A DNA stretch of 64,000 nucleotides from Acanthacorydalis orientalis (GCA_034766995.1 CM068313.1:17415012-17479011), one strand, 5' to 3'; shown: positions 38,032-51,740, numbered from the stretch's first letter. The notes: generated by a model from the sequence alone, not told the origin. Made by a program: numbers and translations.

Positions 38032-38743
38032 CAACTAGAAAATAATACATAAAAAACTTTAATTAAAAATCCTTTGCTTTAGATTACCAAACTTAATATA
38101 TATTAATTCATTTCACTTTCAAATGTAATAAAAAATAATTTACTTATTCTCTTAATATTTTAATCTGATTTGTCTCTTCAAGAAGAAAAAAATATTTATA
38201 TATTATTATAATAATATTAATTTCTAATTGAATAAAGTGTATTGCTTAAAACAATTACATTAGCAGAATCAAATTAAAAAGACATTACTTGTATATGTAT
38301 ATAACTTCTAGCAGACATCCGAGAAAAATATTTTCAAAATTTCTTATCGAATATAACTAATTTTAAAATGTAATCAATCATAAAATTTGTACTTGAACTG
38401 TAATTCGTTTTATTGATTGTAATAATTGTTTTCTATATACATAGAAGTATTTGTATTACAGTAACATATTATATATATATATGACCTTTAAAATGAAAGA
38501 AAATTTGAATAATATAATAAAAAAACTTCTTTATTAAATTTCTTTCTTCGTATTTAAAAAAGATTAGTCTTGTGAAATTATATTAACGTTTCACAATATA
38601 ATAATAACCACGATCGTAACTAACGAGTACTTTGTAACATTTTTCTTTAGTCTATCAAGTTTGAAAAAAATTACGAAACAGTGCACGAACGAAAAAAAGT
38701 TTCCATATCTGACCTAGTAAATTAAATTATATTACGACGAGAA

Positions 38744-39123
38744 TTACATTCTCTCCATAAAAAATTCAAAATTTAATACAATTTCTCTTTTCACGCAACG
38801 AACGCCTGCGAGAACGAAAAAAATATAATCTTTGGCATTGATCAAAACAATACAAACAAACAGATATACGTGCACGGATACATTATGAGATAATACGAAT
38901 TCAGTAGCTGTGTTTATGCCCCTAAAAAGGATGAACCGTTTATTATAATATCCGAACACGGATAAATATTTTGTTCGCATTGAAAATTTCGCGTAACGCG
39001 AATTGATCGAATGTTCTTCTTGACGATTTGAAATTCTATGCGAAACGACACAATTTTCCGGCGGCGTCATCTGCCTGGAAAACCCACGACGTGTCGCTCT
39101 TACTTGCCGTCTAACGACCCTCA
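38744..39123 (-). CDS. Unidentified ORF of about 125 codons in a CpG-richer island
   Basis: Longest non-repeat frame outside the kinesin gene. From an ATG at 39121-39123 the product begins MRVVRRQVRATRR, is strongly basic in the N-terminal half and has a hydrophobic stretch near VHVYLFVCIVLINA. No domain recognised. The CpG-richer composition reduces stop frequency, so an accidental ORF is quite likely. Confidence 0.17.
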
Positions 39124-39283
39124 TTTCTATAAAATGACATTTTCTTCGGCGTCTTGCCACAATATTGCAAAGATGTCTACATGTCACAAAATTTCGTGTT
39201 CTACAAAAAGGCGAACGAATTTCGATATATTATTTCTTACCGATATGAGCAATACACATTTTAACGTCTTTAAACTAACTTCT

Positions 39284-39286
<3 letters not shown>

Positions 39287-39331
<45 letters not shown>
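39287..39331. repeat. (TA)n array
   Basis: Pure TA run at the edge of the 38.7-39.2 kb island. Confidence 0.95.
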
Positions 39332-39334
<3 letters not shown>

Positions 39335-39473
39335 TAATTAAATTAATAAACCTAACTTTTCATAAAAAAAATTCTCTTACAATTTTAACTAGTTTTAATT
39401 ATTTGAAAATATACTATATGAGCTTATCTATTAGTTTATTTATTTACCTATATACACATGCAAACAAATCGGT

Positions 39474-39511
39474 TTATATATATATATATATATGTATTAT
39501 AAATTCGTTTG

Positions 39512-39558
<47 letters not shown>
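39474..39558. repeat. Two (TA)n arrays
   Basis: TA, a short unique spacer, then TA again, 45 bp from the mariner at 39603. Confidence 0.95.
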
Positions 39559-39561
<3 letters not shown>

Positions 39562-39602
39562 TTAAATTTATTTGCGATAAAAACAACTTTTTTCTAGAAA
39601 TA

Positions 39603-40752
39603 TTAAATTGGTGCAAAAATAATTGCGTTTTTTTACGAATCGAATATAAAGACGCATATATCAGTTTAACATTATATTTATTAATCACAATAAAACCCAC
39701 TGGCCTGCACACATTTCTCTCGACGGGAAAAATGTATTTATTCCTACAAGATAGAATTCTGGATTCCTGGAATTAACAAATTTATTGAAAACGCTATGAG
39801 CTGATGCTTGATCTTTGAAAACCTTCTCTCGTAGAAAATTACTCAAATTTTTAAAAAATGATAATCTGTCGGAGACAGGTCCAAAGAACAAGATGGGTGA
39901 AGTAAGGTTTCATAAACCGATTCATTTAATTTTTTTAAAGTCATTTGAGAGACTTGTGGTCGGGCGTTGTCATGAAGAATAATTAGTCCTCTTCGATTGA
40001 CTAATGTTGGCCATAAAAAATACTTCTCGTACATTTTTTCAATTTTCTGACAATATTTTTCTGTTGTTATTGTTTGATCGGTCTTTAAAAAGTTGTAGTG
40101 AATGATACCACTTGTCGTCAATCAAACAGTGACCATAATCTTTTTGTCATGAAGCTTCGGTTTAGGAAACTGTTTCGGTGCTTCTCCTCGGTCTAGCCAC
40201 TGTGATGAACGTTTCCGATTGTTGTAGAGAATCCACTTTTCATCACATGTGACAATGCGATCAAGAAAGGGATCATTTTTGTTACGCAAAAGAAGCACAG
40301 AACAGATTTCGTATCGCCTAATTGCATGATGATCGTTTAGTTCATAAGGCACTCATTTATCCACCTGTTTTGTTTTTCCAATTAGACTCAAATATCAAAC
40401 AACTGTCGAATGATCAATATTGAGTTCTTCTGCCACCTCTCGAGTTGTTTTACATTGGTCCGCTTCAATAATGGTTCTTAAATCATTATTATCTATAGCT
40501 GAAGGACGTTCACGACCCTCCTCATCATCAACGCTTTCGTTTCCATCACGAAATTTTTTGAACCAATTTGAGCTGTACGTTCACTAATTGACTCTTCGCC
40601 AAAAACAAATTTGATATTTCTATCAGTTTCTGTTGCTTTACATTCCAATTATTATGCCCCAATACAACAAAATCGCGCAAATTTGTTTTTTTCCGTGACT
40701 AATTTGAAAGGTTATATCAAACAATACTAAAAAATGAAAACAATAGACATAT
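39603..40752 (-). mobile_element. mariner element truncated at one end (about 1.15 kb)
   Basis: The left TIR TTAAATTGGTGCAAAAAT lies after a TA (39601-39602). Homology with the element at 13929-14845 runs to about 40752, where it stops, so about 110 bp and the second TIR are lost. The transposase lies on the minus strand. It shares TIR type and sequence with the 13.9 kb copy, so the two come from one family. Confidence 0.88.
39690..40700 (-). pseudogene. mariner transposase pseudogene with D,D34D residues still readable
   Basis: Read on the minus strand: the catalytic block [20 protein letters not shown] (first Asp), [13 protein letters not shown], then an in-frame TGA near 40124 where mariners have a Trp, LHDNARP (second Asp), and LSPTDYHF (third Asp) exactly 34 residues after the second. 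A frameshift near 39880 precedes the tail NFLREKVFKDQA. The N-terminal part (40350-40700) also contains stops. All three catalytic aspartates persist, but the frame is broken at several points. Confidence 0.85.
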
Positions 40753-41149
40753 TTTATATTTCATTTAAATCTGAAAAAAAATATTTAATATTTTCCAAGA
40801 ATACTACTTGTAGATGATAAATAAGATTTCAAAATTCTCAGTATAAAATAAACATAATCCAGATTGATGTTGTTTTTTTGTAAAATCAAATATTAACTTA
40901 TTAAAATTATCTTTCCATATAGAAGCTGACATCAAGCTATGTTTCATAATTATTTATTCATTTAAAATAATGGCATTAAAAATAATATCATTTCTACTTT
41001 TATTATTTGTTTTTCTCACATGTATTTATTACTAGCTAAATACAAAATATTAAGAGTTTTAAAATACCTATTTCTATAGAAAATCGCAACTAAAAATTAG
41101 TCTGCAGGAAATTAATGAATAGTTGTACGAATTTGACGCATAATATTTT

Positions 41150-41480
41150 TCTGGAAATATTTATCACTGATACAGAAAACACTACACGTATGACGATGCT
41201 ATTCACACCCTTACGTTCGAATAAAGAACAACACTACTCAACGTTGTGTGATTGAAAAAGCACTCACATTTCCCCAACGGTATAATAAACGCTTCTTTAC
41301 GATTGGCTCGTCCTTCGAAACAAACAAGATCAAATAATTATTGTGCCGGTCGATAGACTATGAACTTTTCGTTTCTAGATATTATTACTGAAAATGTATT
41401 TCGTATAGCTTTTCTAAAAGAGAACTTTTCGTTAAACTTTCATTGAGTGATTGATTATTGGGAGTTTGAGAGCACGTCGA
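41150..41480. other. CpG-richer non-coding island
   Basis: Compositional island containing GATTGGCTCG (inverted CCAAT-like) near 41302. No reading frame of note. Confidence 0.25.
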
Positions 41481-41944
41481 CAACTATTTAAACTAACATT
41501 AATCCTAAATCGAATACAAGGATCAATTGAAAGTGTTTTCATTAATTTTTTAACATTATTTTATATATTATTCATATGTATTACAAAAATGAACAACTCG
41601 AATACTGTTAATTAACGAAAAGTCTATATCAACTATGTTTTTTATACAACTGACATCTGGAAAGCTCATTATATACTGTAGAGTACGTTAAATAAATATT
41701 ACATTTACAGTATTTAATTACCTGTATGAAATTATTCTCGTGCAATTTACCGTTTTTAATTAAATTATTGTAATATACTGGTGAAGATTATTGAATTTTT
41801 GAGATGATTATATTATACTTACTTAAAATATGTATTAATGTTGTTTTATTTTATAACATCCTTCTCAACTCTTAGTTTTAAAAAAATGTAATAAAGAATT
41901 TTTCTTTTATTTTTGAATTAATAACAAAAAAGTGATTTATTCTA

Positions 41945-41946
<2 letters not shown>

Positions 41947-41987
<41 letters not shown>
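41947..41987. repeat. (TA)n array
   Basis: Pure TA run. Confidence 0.95.
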
Positions 41988-41993
<6 letters not shown>

Positions 41994-42939
41994 CTTAAGA
42001 AGACTACTTAAGAAATATAATTTTAAATGTTTTATATTAAATAAATATTTGCTTACAATCAAAGTATTTTAAATGAATAAATGCTTTAATTTTCTATTCA
42101 CAATTAAAACAAGATGAAAATATAAAAAGCAATTTATAAATTTTAATAAAAGCTACCTTTATTATCACCTCACAATCTTATATTGGGTATATAGTTAGTA
42201 ATACATACATAATTAGTTTATTTACAGTATTTTTTTAATTTATAGCGCATAACTGATTAACAGACTATATTATAATATGTAACCATTAAATTTATTTCCT
42301 ATATACTTGTATTTTATTTTTTATTACTCATAAATATCTTGTACTATTTTGTATTCTATACTTATTATTATTTTTTTATATATTACAAAAAGAAAAACAT
42401 TTAAACTAGAATATGTTGGAATGTGTTCAATATCAGTTTCTACTGGAAATGAAAACCATTATTTGAACTATTTCAGCTTTTGACCGTATTTCATAAAGTG
42501 TTACTTTCATAAAACCCGTTTATTTTCTTTATAATTATTTTTTGCTATAATGGTTTTCTTTACCAAGAAATATCGCTGTATAGAAATATATCATCTTCTT
42601 AGTCAGACACCTCATAAATTATAAGATTTCATAGGGAGTGTTCTAGTTTGTTTCTAACAGACCTGACCTTATTCTAAGCTGACAATTGTTTGTTTCGAAT
42701 TTATACTATAAAAATACTCTTAAACATGTTTTATGAACAATTGAAGATATTGGTATCAGGATTTTTTTAAGACTTTTCCAATATCAAGTAAGTGGCATTT
42801 TAAAAGAATATATAAATCAAGAGAGGGAGAGAAACCGTTCTGAAAAATATTTTTTTAAATAAAACGAATATTATCAGACAAAACAAATTAAGTGTATAAA
42901 AAAATCTAGTATTTTTTCTTGCCAATCAATTATCAGAAA

Positions 42940-43210
42940 ATAAATTAATCTCGCCGATAAATACATTCGGTCGACTGCAGTGACAGATCGAACAGACGCG
43001 AGCGACGGCTAAACAGAAAATTGGCGAAAACAAGCCAACTCTGGTTGTAGAAGCGGAAACGCAATTGGAAACAGGAGAACAGAGCAGAAAATAAACACAC
43101 CGGTGCGTGATAGTCTTCCCCGGCTGCGGCATCCCTAGCTAAAAGCTTTTCACACTTAAACTGCTCTAGCGTAACTGCCATACAATATGGAACATTGCTT
43201 AAATGCTTCA
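42940..43210. other. CpG-richer island with two overlapping minus-strand ORFs
   Basis: Minus-strand frames of 68 and 88 codons overlap; neither has recognisable features. The coding strand and frame cannot be decided, so a non-coding island is preferred. Confidence 0.25.
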
Positions 43211-43278
43211 ATTCAAATGAGACAAATATATATCGTATTGTCTAGCTAAAATATAGAAACTATCATATTTTCTTGCAA

Positions 43279-43315
<37 letters not shown>

Positions 43316-43633
43316 TTATATGTTAGTTTGCATATAACAAAAATAGATTTTATTAAGTTTATAATCTTCTCACATAACTAATTATATTGAAAATAATGTA
43401 TAAAAACACTAAAATATACAGTTAAACAATTTAATTTATATTATATTTCAATAAAACAATCTCTAGTACATCTAGATATAAACATTGACTTACTGCATGA
43501 ACCATGTATAAAGAAGTATCAAATGTGTTTTCTTGAAAAAAAAGTTTAATTATTACATCTGTCATGTAAAAATATCCAACAGTTAATTCACAATCAAAAG
43601 AACGTTTTTTTAACATCGGGTTAAAATGTAAAT

Positions 43634-43661
43634 TTATATATATATATATATATATATATAT
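43634..43661. repeat. (TA)n array just upstream of the piggyBac-like end
   Basis: TA run ending 12 bp before the TTAA. Confidence 0.9.
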
Positions 43662-43672
43662 CATATACATAC

Positions 43673-44412
43673 TTAACCCCTTGTGCATGAATCACGGAGT
43701 GTGACTCATGAACTAAAAAAAAAACTTTTTTCAGTCAATCACGAGTTAGACTCGTACAATATTTAAATAACTTAAGTACACATGTTTTGTGTGTCAGCTA
43801 CTAGATACATATTGTGTAGTGATCATTTTTGAAATAGTATCAGTGGTGAATTAGTTTTTATTTTTGTGAAATATTTATCTAAAAAAAATCCAAAGAAAAA
43901 AACAAAAATTTGAAGTTGATTGCGAAGAAAATGAAAAGGTAAATAAATTCTCGAGTGATAAAAGTATTAAAAGTGAAAAAAGAAAGAAATTTGTGAGGAG
44001 ATCTCGAAAACGTATAAAGCGACTACTTACTGCAGAGAGTGGAGAAACTGGCAATATTTCAATTTATATTTCTTTATCAGAACAAAATTTAGATGACTGG
44101 CAGTGACAAGAATGTGATAATCAATCAGAAGTATGGGATAATGAAGAGGCAGCAGGAATAAATTCGGTAGCCTTGCGTAGACTAGAAAATAATGCTTCAG
44201 TTGTAGATTCTATGAAGGTCTGCGCAAAGATTTTTGTGAAATCGCAACGAACGAAACCAATAGATACTTCTTTTCAATTTAAATATTCATTTTGTATGCA
44301 TTATTTTTTGAAACAAATACAAGCACAAGCGGTTAGTATGACGGACGTTATTTATGAATATATATATATATATATAAATACATATATAAATAAATATATA
44401 TATATATATATA
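43673..44412 (+). mobile_element. piggyBac-like element, 5' portion with decayed N-terminal coding region
   Basis: Starts with TTAA followed by CCCCTTGTGCATGAATC and subterminal repeats (GTGTGACTCATGAA and AGTTAGACTCGTAC), a piggyBac-like terminus at a TTAA site. From about 43906 a frame is open for about 65 codons, acidic then very basic (KKFVRRSRKRIKRLL), with a TGA at about 44104, then continuing EVWDNEEAAGINSVALRRLE. This fits the charged N-terminal region of piggyBac-like transposases but contains no DDD catalytic core. A (TA)n array at 44357 interrupts the copy and the other end was not found. Confidence 0.5.
44357..44412. repeat. (TA)n with ATAAATA interruptions
   Basis: Breaks the piggyBac-like copy. 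Confidence 0.9.
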
Positions 44413-45359
44413 ATTAACTAATTATTTTATCGAATATTTATAATGAAAAATGAATTTGAGTAAACAAATTTTATTGTTTTCTTAATCATTGCAAAGCAGT
44501 ATAAAAATAAAGATTTTTTAAGTGCCATCAAGTAATAATCTGAATGAAACTGATTCAAATTCTTTTCATAGCGCCTTTTTCAAGTTAAAGAAAAAAAAAT
44601 ACAACTTTTTTAAAGATGCAGTTTATTTTAGAACAGTATTTTATGGTTACCATTTTATAACGTTCATTATGAACCTTTTTCTTATTGAAAAACGATTTAA
44701 AACTATTGGTCACCTATTCAACCTACTACTCAGTAGTCTAAGCTTACTCGTTTATTTTTATTGAGTTTGAAATATATATATATATATACATATTTATGAG
44801 AATGCTATAAAAATTTTATATCAAACTATTATCTGCTCTATTTCACAACTGTCATTTTATACATATTTTATTTAAACGAATAATTTCTATTTTTTCATTC
44901 ATATGCCTTACAACCATATTAATTAAATTAAACGCGTGCTCTATTCTTACCGTCATTATAGAAACAGTTATGTTAATCTTAAAAGATATTTCGTTAAAAC
45001 AAGACTAACGTTTCAAGCGGGTAATACTCGCATGAATGAAGATGACAAATTGAAACATACCAACTCACATTTAATTTCAGTTGAGTAACGCGTTCATTAA
45101 TAAAGCCTTTGTCTACAATTTAATATGAAGAAGAATGGTCCATAGAGGGCATGTCATACAAAATACGTCACATAAAATGGTCCAATGTTAACGAAAATTA
45201 TTATTCTTGTATAGGCGAAACTTGAATTTTGTCCGTCGTATAAAATAAATATTTTGTTTATGAATGGTTTTATAGTAAGACGTTAAATGAAGGATGTCAT
45301 TTAAAAAACAATGAAGCATAATGCAGTGCTTTATATTTTTTCTGTCAGTAATACTAATA

Positions 45360-45361
45360 TA

Positions 45362-45435
<74 letters not shown>
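45360..45435. repeat. (TG)n(TA)n array
   Basis: One of the longest TA runs in the window. Confidence 0.95.
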
Positions 45436-45436
<1 letters not shown>

Positions 45437-45998
45437 CATTAAAAATAATTATATATAGAAACATTTTTTTATAAGTTAAATATTATTTTTTACACAGTAT
45501 TGATTATCTTTAAATTAATGCATTTAAATTTAAAGATATTAATTTGTATGAAAATCACTGAAATAAAATTCATATAAACTTTCATTATATTTATAAATTA
45601 TCAAATTAGAAAACTAAATATTGGAAATATATTAATTGGAAATGTATTCAGTTTCAAATACAAAAGGCAAACTACATTTATTAAATTACTGTATAAATAA
45701 AATAATTACTTCAATACGAACTAAAATAATCGCCAATATTTGATGCGAATGAATATTCCATAAATAATAATAATTAATTCAATTCTATTAAACGTTTCTA
45801 CTTTTGAAGTCGTAACCTTGCATTCTTATATTAACCTTAGCTTTCTGCTATTCATCCAACTGTTTTTTTCTTATTTTGATACTCAAATTATTATTTAATC
45901 ATTAAACAGTTTCTTAATTGAAATCATTTAGTATTTTTAAATATCAGAAATTATATTAACTATTTCCTTAATTTATAAATAATTAATTGACATACTCG

Positions 45999-46068
45999 TA
46001 TATATATATATATAGATAGATAGATAGAGAGAGACATAGATAGAGAGATAAATATATATATATATATG
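45999..46068. repeat. (TA)n, (GATA)n, (GA)n compound repeat
   Basis: Three motif types in succession. Confidence 0.9.
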
Positions 46069-46525
46069 AATATGTAAAAAAATTGCAGATTAAGAGATAT
46101 TATTGAAGTAGTTATTGAAATCGTGTCTGACTTTCATTTTTAATCGCGTAAAATCGAATAAAAACATTAAGTTTACTAAATAAACAATAAAATATAATTT
46201 TCAACTAAATTCATATAATAAATCGGACATATAGTGTTTTTCATTTGACATTTAAGAAAGGACATTTAAGAAATGCATCAATTTTTAAAATAACCCCTTT
46301 ATATTGAGCACAGAGGTTAATTTGATAAAATGTGATTTTGAAATGTATCCATAATATAAAATTATCTGAAGTACAACTTAAAAACATCTAAGAAAAATGA
46401 CGATAAATATATGACAGTATCTTTAATGAATATTTAATGAAAAACATCACAAAACAATTGTTTTCTTTTTAAGGTATACTTCAGCATTTAAAAAAATATT
46501 TCTTCATGTATTTCATTTCCTATTT

Positions 46526-46528
<3 letters not shown>

Positions 46529-46587
<59 letters not shown>
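46529..46587. repeat. (TA)n array
   Basis: Pure TA run. Confidence 0.95.
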
Positions 46588-46593
<6 letters not shown>

Positions 46594-46809
46594 TTCGGTT
46601 TTAATCCGTTTGTTAAATACTATATATTTATCTGCGTTCTGTGTCTGATTTAATATTTTGTATCTGCAGCCTAAAAATAAAAACATTATTATTTAAATTC
46701 TCACAAACTTATCAAAATACACAATAGTCTATTATTTAAAATTTTTATGGTTTTTTTTATATAAAATATCAATTAATTTATGCAAGTAAATTTATCCATC
46801 TTTCCATAC

Positions 46810-46813
<4 letters not shown>

Positions 46814-46849
<36 letters not shown>
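46814..46849. repeat. (TA)n array
   Basis: Pure TA run. Confidence 0.95.
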
Positions 46850-47739
46850 AAAATAAAATAAATGGTAACTTTTCTATAATATCTGATATTTAATAAACAT
46901 AACATGTGTTGTATTAATAAAAAAAAACATATCAAATAATATTTTTTAATACATATAGTATAATGTAAAATATATCCTTTAAAGCATTGAAATCCAAAAA
47001 TGCTTAACTTTTTCAATTATATCCCTGTTCATTAACCATAAATCTTAAACACATTGTTTTTTGATCTATTTTCACGTATTTAAATCAACGAACGATCGTC
47101 GAATCATACTTTGGATTCATTATTCTTCAGTAAACGCTTTTGAGTGTAATACCATCTTTAGTTAACTTCTTCCAATTTCTCACCTTGTATTCTATAGCTA
47201 GTTCCGCTTCACTTATTCAGCTCGATTTTAATACTCTCACATTGTTCTTTTTTCTTTGTCATATATATACTTTTGTTCCCTTTATAAGTTTATTATAAAT
47301 ATTTCATTGCATCAATGTATATGTATTATTTTTATTAAAATACTTAAATTGTAAATATATTAATCTTTAATAATAAAAGTTTTTTATTTTCATAATATTC
47401 ATTGTCATAGAAATTAGTTTAGAAATATTTAATAATGTCTAACATGTACAATGATGAATAACAAGATGTTATATTAGTTGATAATAAAATGAGTAGATGA
47501 AATTTTTTTTTGCATAGATTTAGATGCAGCCGAATAAGTTAATTTTCTACGCCGACTCATTTTACTGATGTTTCCACAATAAATGCTACAGTAATAATGA
47601 AATAATTATGTTTCTCTAGCAGTAAGAGCATCCTATTTGTCAGAATGTAACCTTTCAATCCCTATTTACGAAGGTACATTTAGCAAAACATTATACGCAC
47701 TACGAGAATAGTTGAGATCGTAAACGTGTTTAACGCGTG

Positions 47740-48270
47740 TGAAGTTTGACCTCTTATGCATGACTCGTTGTATCAATGAGGACGGTCCAGTTTATAAACA
47801 CACGACCCATGTTACATAGAAAAGCCACAGATACTGGTGCCTCGACCACATAGGTTGATATATATGAAGACATATTACATTCTGAGTGATGCATAGGCGT
47901 GCGCCAACGGCCAGACATGTGGCGCACGGAATTGAGACGGTGATGGTATGGGCGGTTTTCACGAAGCACCATGAAGGTCTATCAGGATAACCGGTGACAT
48001 ATGGAGGTGTGGAACAAGCACTGTTTGCTAGTCAGACGCAAGAGTTTGCCGCTACAAACATATGAAGACAAACTGGCTGTCATTTATTAGGTTTTGATAA
48101 TTTATTATAGGGCCGGTTGCGTCTGCAACCAACGAGGTGATTTCTGCTTCTCATAGTTTCTGCTGTTATTCATGTATGCGTGTAACGGTACTCGTGTGCA
48201 TGTTGCGGGCACACTTGTGTGTGTAATCATATTGGAAATTGGAGATTCAGATACGTGAGCTAGATTTATT
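47740..48270. other. CpG-richer non-coding island
   Basis: One of the longest GC-richer patches, with GTGCGCC/GGCGCAC-like inverted words near 47898-47922 (GCGTGCGCCAACGG and ATGTGGCGCACGG). Short ORFs only. Confidence 0.3.
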
Positions 48271-48415
48271 GTAATAAGTGTTTTCAGCCACAATCAACTC
48301 TGAAGATTACATTCTAAATCTCTATAATAATAAAGTATTTCTGTTTAATTATTCAGAATTATTAATATGTCATTTCAAACAATTACTTTATGTTTCATTA
48401 TGGTTTATATTCCTC

Positions 48416-48452
48416 TCCCCCCCCTCTCTCTCTCTATATATATATATATATA
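48416..48452. repeat. C-rich, (CT)n, (AT)n tract
   Basis: Pyrimidine run passing into AT run. Confidence 0.9.
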
Positions 48453-49369
48453 CACTTTGAATTTTGATTAAATTCGTAGATAAATATAAACTTTTAAATT
48501 ATTTACAAAACCTGTTTCAAAAAATGTCTTATTTATATGATCACGTAAACAGTATCACTAAAAATAACATACTGCTGTTATTAATTTAATGATACAAACA
48601 AATATATAAATAATTAACATTGTATCTAAAAAATTTAATATCAAATAAAATTAAAAAATATATATTAATATATCTACATCCTTCTTTTACAATAAATCGC
48701 ACTAAATATTACAGCAAAATGCAACAAATAATTTTAACAACTATTGACACTATGTAAACACAATATTTATTAATATATTTGTTTGTCAATACTAACATTT
48801 TAATATTAAAAAAAACACATTCATTATCACAAAATAAAAATTTAAAAAGTACATTTTTATGATTTGTATGGTAAATAATCAGAATGTATGTATTATTTAT
48901 ACCCACTTCTGTTATTTTTATACAATTATTATATCAAAAAAAAATCAAATAAAAATATTAAAAAAAATCTCTATTAGTGATCATATTTTTCTATTATTTT
49001 TTAACTTATGGTTCATTCTTGAAAAATCATTTCGAACCAAATATTTTTTCGTAGCATTACAAAGTAAAATTAGTTTAAATATAAAAGCACTGCCTTATAA
49101 ATTTGCGATGCTAATTTACTTTCAACTAACGTACTATGATTTTAATGAATGTTTACAATTTTACAAATAATTGTTATTTTTTCAGGAATAGATAAATAAT
49201 TATTTTTATTTAATAATCAAAAATTCTAGAAAAAGGCATCTATGTTCAAAAAAATACAATAATAACAAAGAACCCGTTAAAGCAAAATATATATAATATA
49301 AAAATCGTCGTTACACTTCACACACAGTAAATTTGGCACGAAACAGAAGAAATTTAAACGTGTGAGAGG

Positions 49370-49720
49370 TTAAGGTGTTACGAACTATATTTGAAACGGA
49401 GTTTTACATTAACCATTTTACGTGGAATGTCTTTCAGATGGCGACAGTGGGAATGTGGATAGAAGGAGAACGTCGCCATGCGTCGCGACGATGCGAAACT
49501 GAACGACAGAAATCTCGACATGAATATCAAGCACACGGAAATTGTGTTGTTGCTTGAGGCGTAGAAGCGTAGGGAACGCCAAACGGGTTCATTTGCCGGT
49601 TTCCATTTCGCATAGAAAGGAAATGAAACGCGCTCCAAAGACACTATTTTATTGGTACGAGGTTACGCACGGCGCTACTTTTGAATTTTTTCTTGCCATT
49701 TCACCGGTCACCCTTTCTAT
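49370..49720. other. CpG-richer island with possible exon start
   Basis: CTTTCAG is followed directly by ATGGCGACAGTGGGAATG (49438 onward) and a 40-codon open frame MATVGMWIEGERRHASRR to a TGA at 49557. No donor or family. Could be an exon or CpG effect. Confidence 0.25.
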
Positions 49721-49938
49721 GAAAAAAAAAACTTATCTTTCACATCAGTTCGCAAATTCACAATTCAATCAGTATGTATACATGCATGCCTATATATGAA
49801 CATTATTTCTTTTCATTCTGGATTCATTTAATTCCTTTGTTTGCTCGATTCTCGCAGGTAAATATTTTTGCAACGAAATTCTTTTCGTTTCTACAACGAT
49901 TCAGATTCAAATCTGAAACCAAGCTCGATTAGTATTTA

Positions 49939-49943
<5 letters not shown>

Positions 49944-49973
<30 letters not shown>

Positions 49974-49974
49974 A
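49944..49974. repeat. (TA)n array
   Basis: Pure TA run. Confidence 0.95.
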
Positions 49975-50980
49975 CAAATAAACGAAAACCTGTGAAAAAA
50001 TAAATTGTATTGGCACTTGATGAAAAACATTTATTTCTAAAAAAAAAATGTTTGTTTCCTAAGATGTATTGTGGTTAAATACAAGTTAATGACTTTGATA
50101 TGAATATATTAGAATTTGATTATAATTTATCTAAGTCTGTAATAATTTTTAGACTTTATATATTTGTTAATTCCATTAAAGACTTGATATAAAGGTTTCT
50201 AATACAAAAACTCAAAACAATGTTTTCTATAACTATATATATATATATAATGTCTTATAAGCATATATTTTTCTCATCCGCTTAAAATATGATTATTATA
50301 CATTCGTGTTTAACTTTTGACATTTTATGATTTTTGTGTAAAATACAGTTATAGTAATGTTTTAAACTTTAAAATTAGTAACTAAATAGTGTCACTTGAA
50401 ATTGTTCATTAAAATTCTTTTTGTTTCAATCAATTTTACTTACTAAATTACTTACTAAAACTCTGTTCACAAATTTATTACAATTACATAAGGTTCTTTA
50501 CAATTTTTAACATTTTATCATAACATAATAGTGTATATTATATAATAATATTTTAATATTTGTTACTGTTTGAAACTATTTTATTAATCATCAATTTTAA
50601 TTAAACAAGTACACATGCACACATATATACATACACACATATCCAAACATATATATATATATATATATATATATTAAAGAGTAAGAGCTAAATATAGTTT
50701 TTATAAAAAAGAAAATTAATAAATTAATGAAATTTCCCAAAAAACTATCAAATTTATTTTTATTTCAAAATTAAATATTAAAAGCTTTCAATTTATATTA
50801 TCTTAAAAACTGAAGTAAAAAACGGCATATAAAATACAATTGAAAATATTATATAATTAAAATAGATGAATTATACTGAATATATTAAATTGAAATATAT
50901 TAGAAATATATATATATATATATTGAAATATACTGAATATATTATATAATTGAAATAAAGTATTTTTTCTATTTGAAAAG

Positions 50981-50983
<3 letters not shown>

Positions 50984-51035
<52 letters not shown>
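50984..51035. repeat. (TA)n array
   Basis: Preceded (50870-50945) by a loose duplication of TGAATATATTA and TTGAAATATA words. Confidence 0.95.
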
Positions 51036-51039
<4 letters not shown>

Positions 51040-51289
51040 CGATACATCTGCCAAAAAAATACATTAAAAAATATTCTGAAATATGAATAAATATGAAAAA
51101 ATTTAATAAATATATTTATTAAATTTTTACTTCTGTATGAACTAGAAAAATTATTACAAAATATTACAAAAGAAAATAATTTTCACGTAAATTCAAAGCT
51201 GGAAAGAGATATGATCTGTTATAGTTATTAGAGACTCTTCTCAAAATTATAGAAATATTCACATGTTGAAAAAAATCTATCAAAGGATT

Positions 51290-51740
51290 TCCACTGATGA
51301 AAAAGAATATCTTAACTTCTCGACTGACGCTTTTTCAGACATCTGGTTACATTCATTTCTGATTAGAAGCACTTCATATCAAAGAATGTAAATTCACAGT
51401 CACGTTTGCCATTGGCTGACGTTACTGTATATTTTTTTGTTGCTCGCGTGAACTTTATCTTTTAAAGAAACAGTGTAGACATACAGACATACAAAGATAT
51501 ACCTATAAGTATAAAATGTCCGACCCGAGCCGCATTGTAACACAATAGTCACGGCTAGTTGATTAGCTTTACAACAAAGCATCTCATTAGGAAATAAATA
51601 CTCTTGCATGTTTCAAGTCTTCGTATGAAGAAAGGGCGTCAGTCTCATCCAAACTCGACCCATCGTATACAAAAACTAAACTCTTAATGGTTTGTTGTCT
51701 GCCACGATAATGATGCCACGCGAAATGTACAGTAATTTTC
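51290..51740. other. CpG-richer non-coding island
   Basis: Elevated GC between AT-rich flanks, no recognised product in its short ORFs. Confidence 0.25.

Larger units (their letters stand above)
44765..47700. other. Gene-free AT-rich stretch
   Basis: Several TA arrays; no reading frame with protein-like composition. Confidence 0.5.

Noticed and set aside
48105..48293. tRNA-like folding near GGCCGGTTGCGTCTGCAACC
   Set aside because: No complete cloverleaf or B-box could be drawn.
48859..49170. 103-codon + strand ORF
   Set aside because: Composition (Phe, Ile, Lys, Tyr, Asn) is that expected from AT-rich non-coding DNA.
49378..49644. Minus-strand ORF of 88 codons in the 49.4 kb island
   Set aside because: Overlaps plus-strand frames equally open; the low stop frequency is explained by local CpG content.
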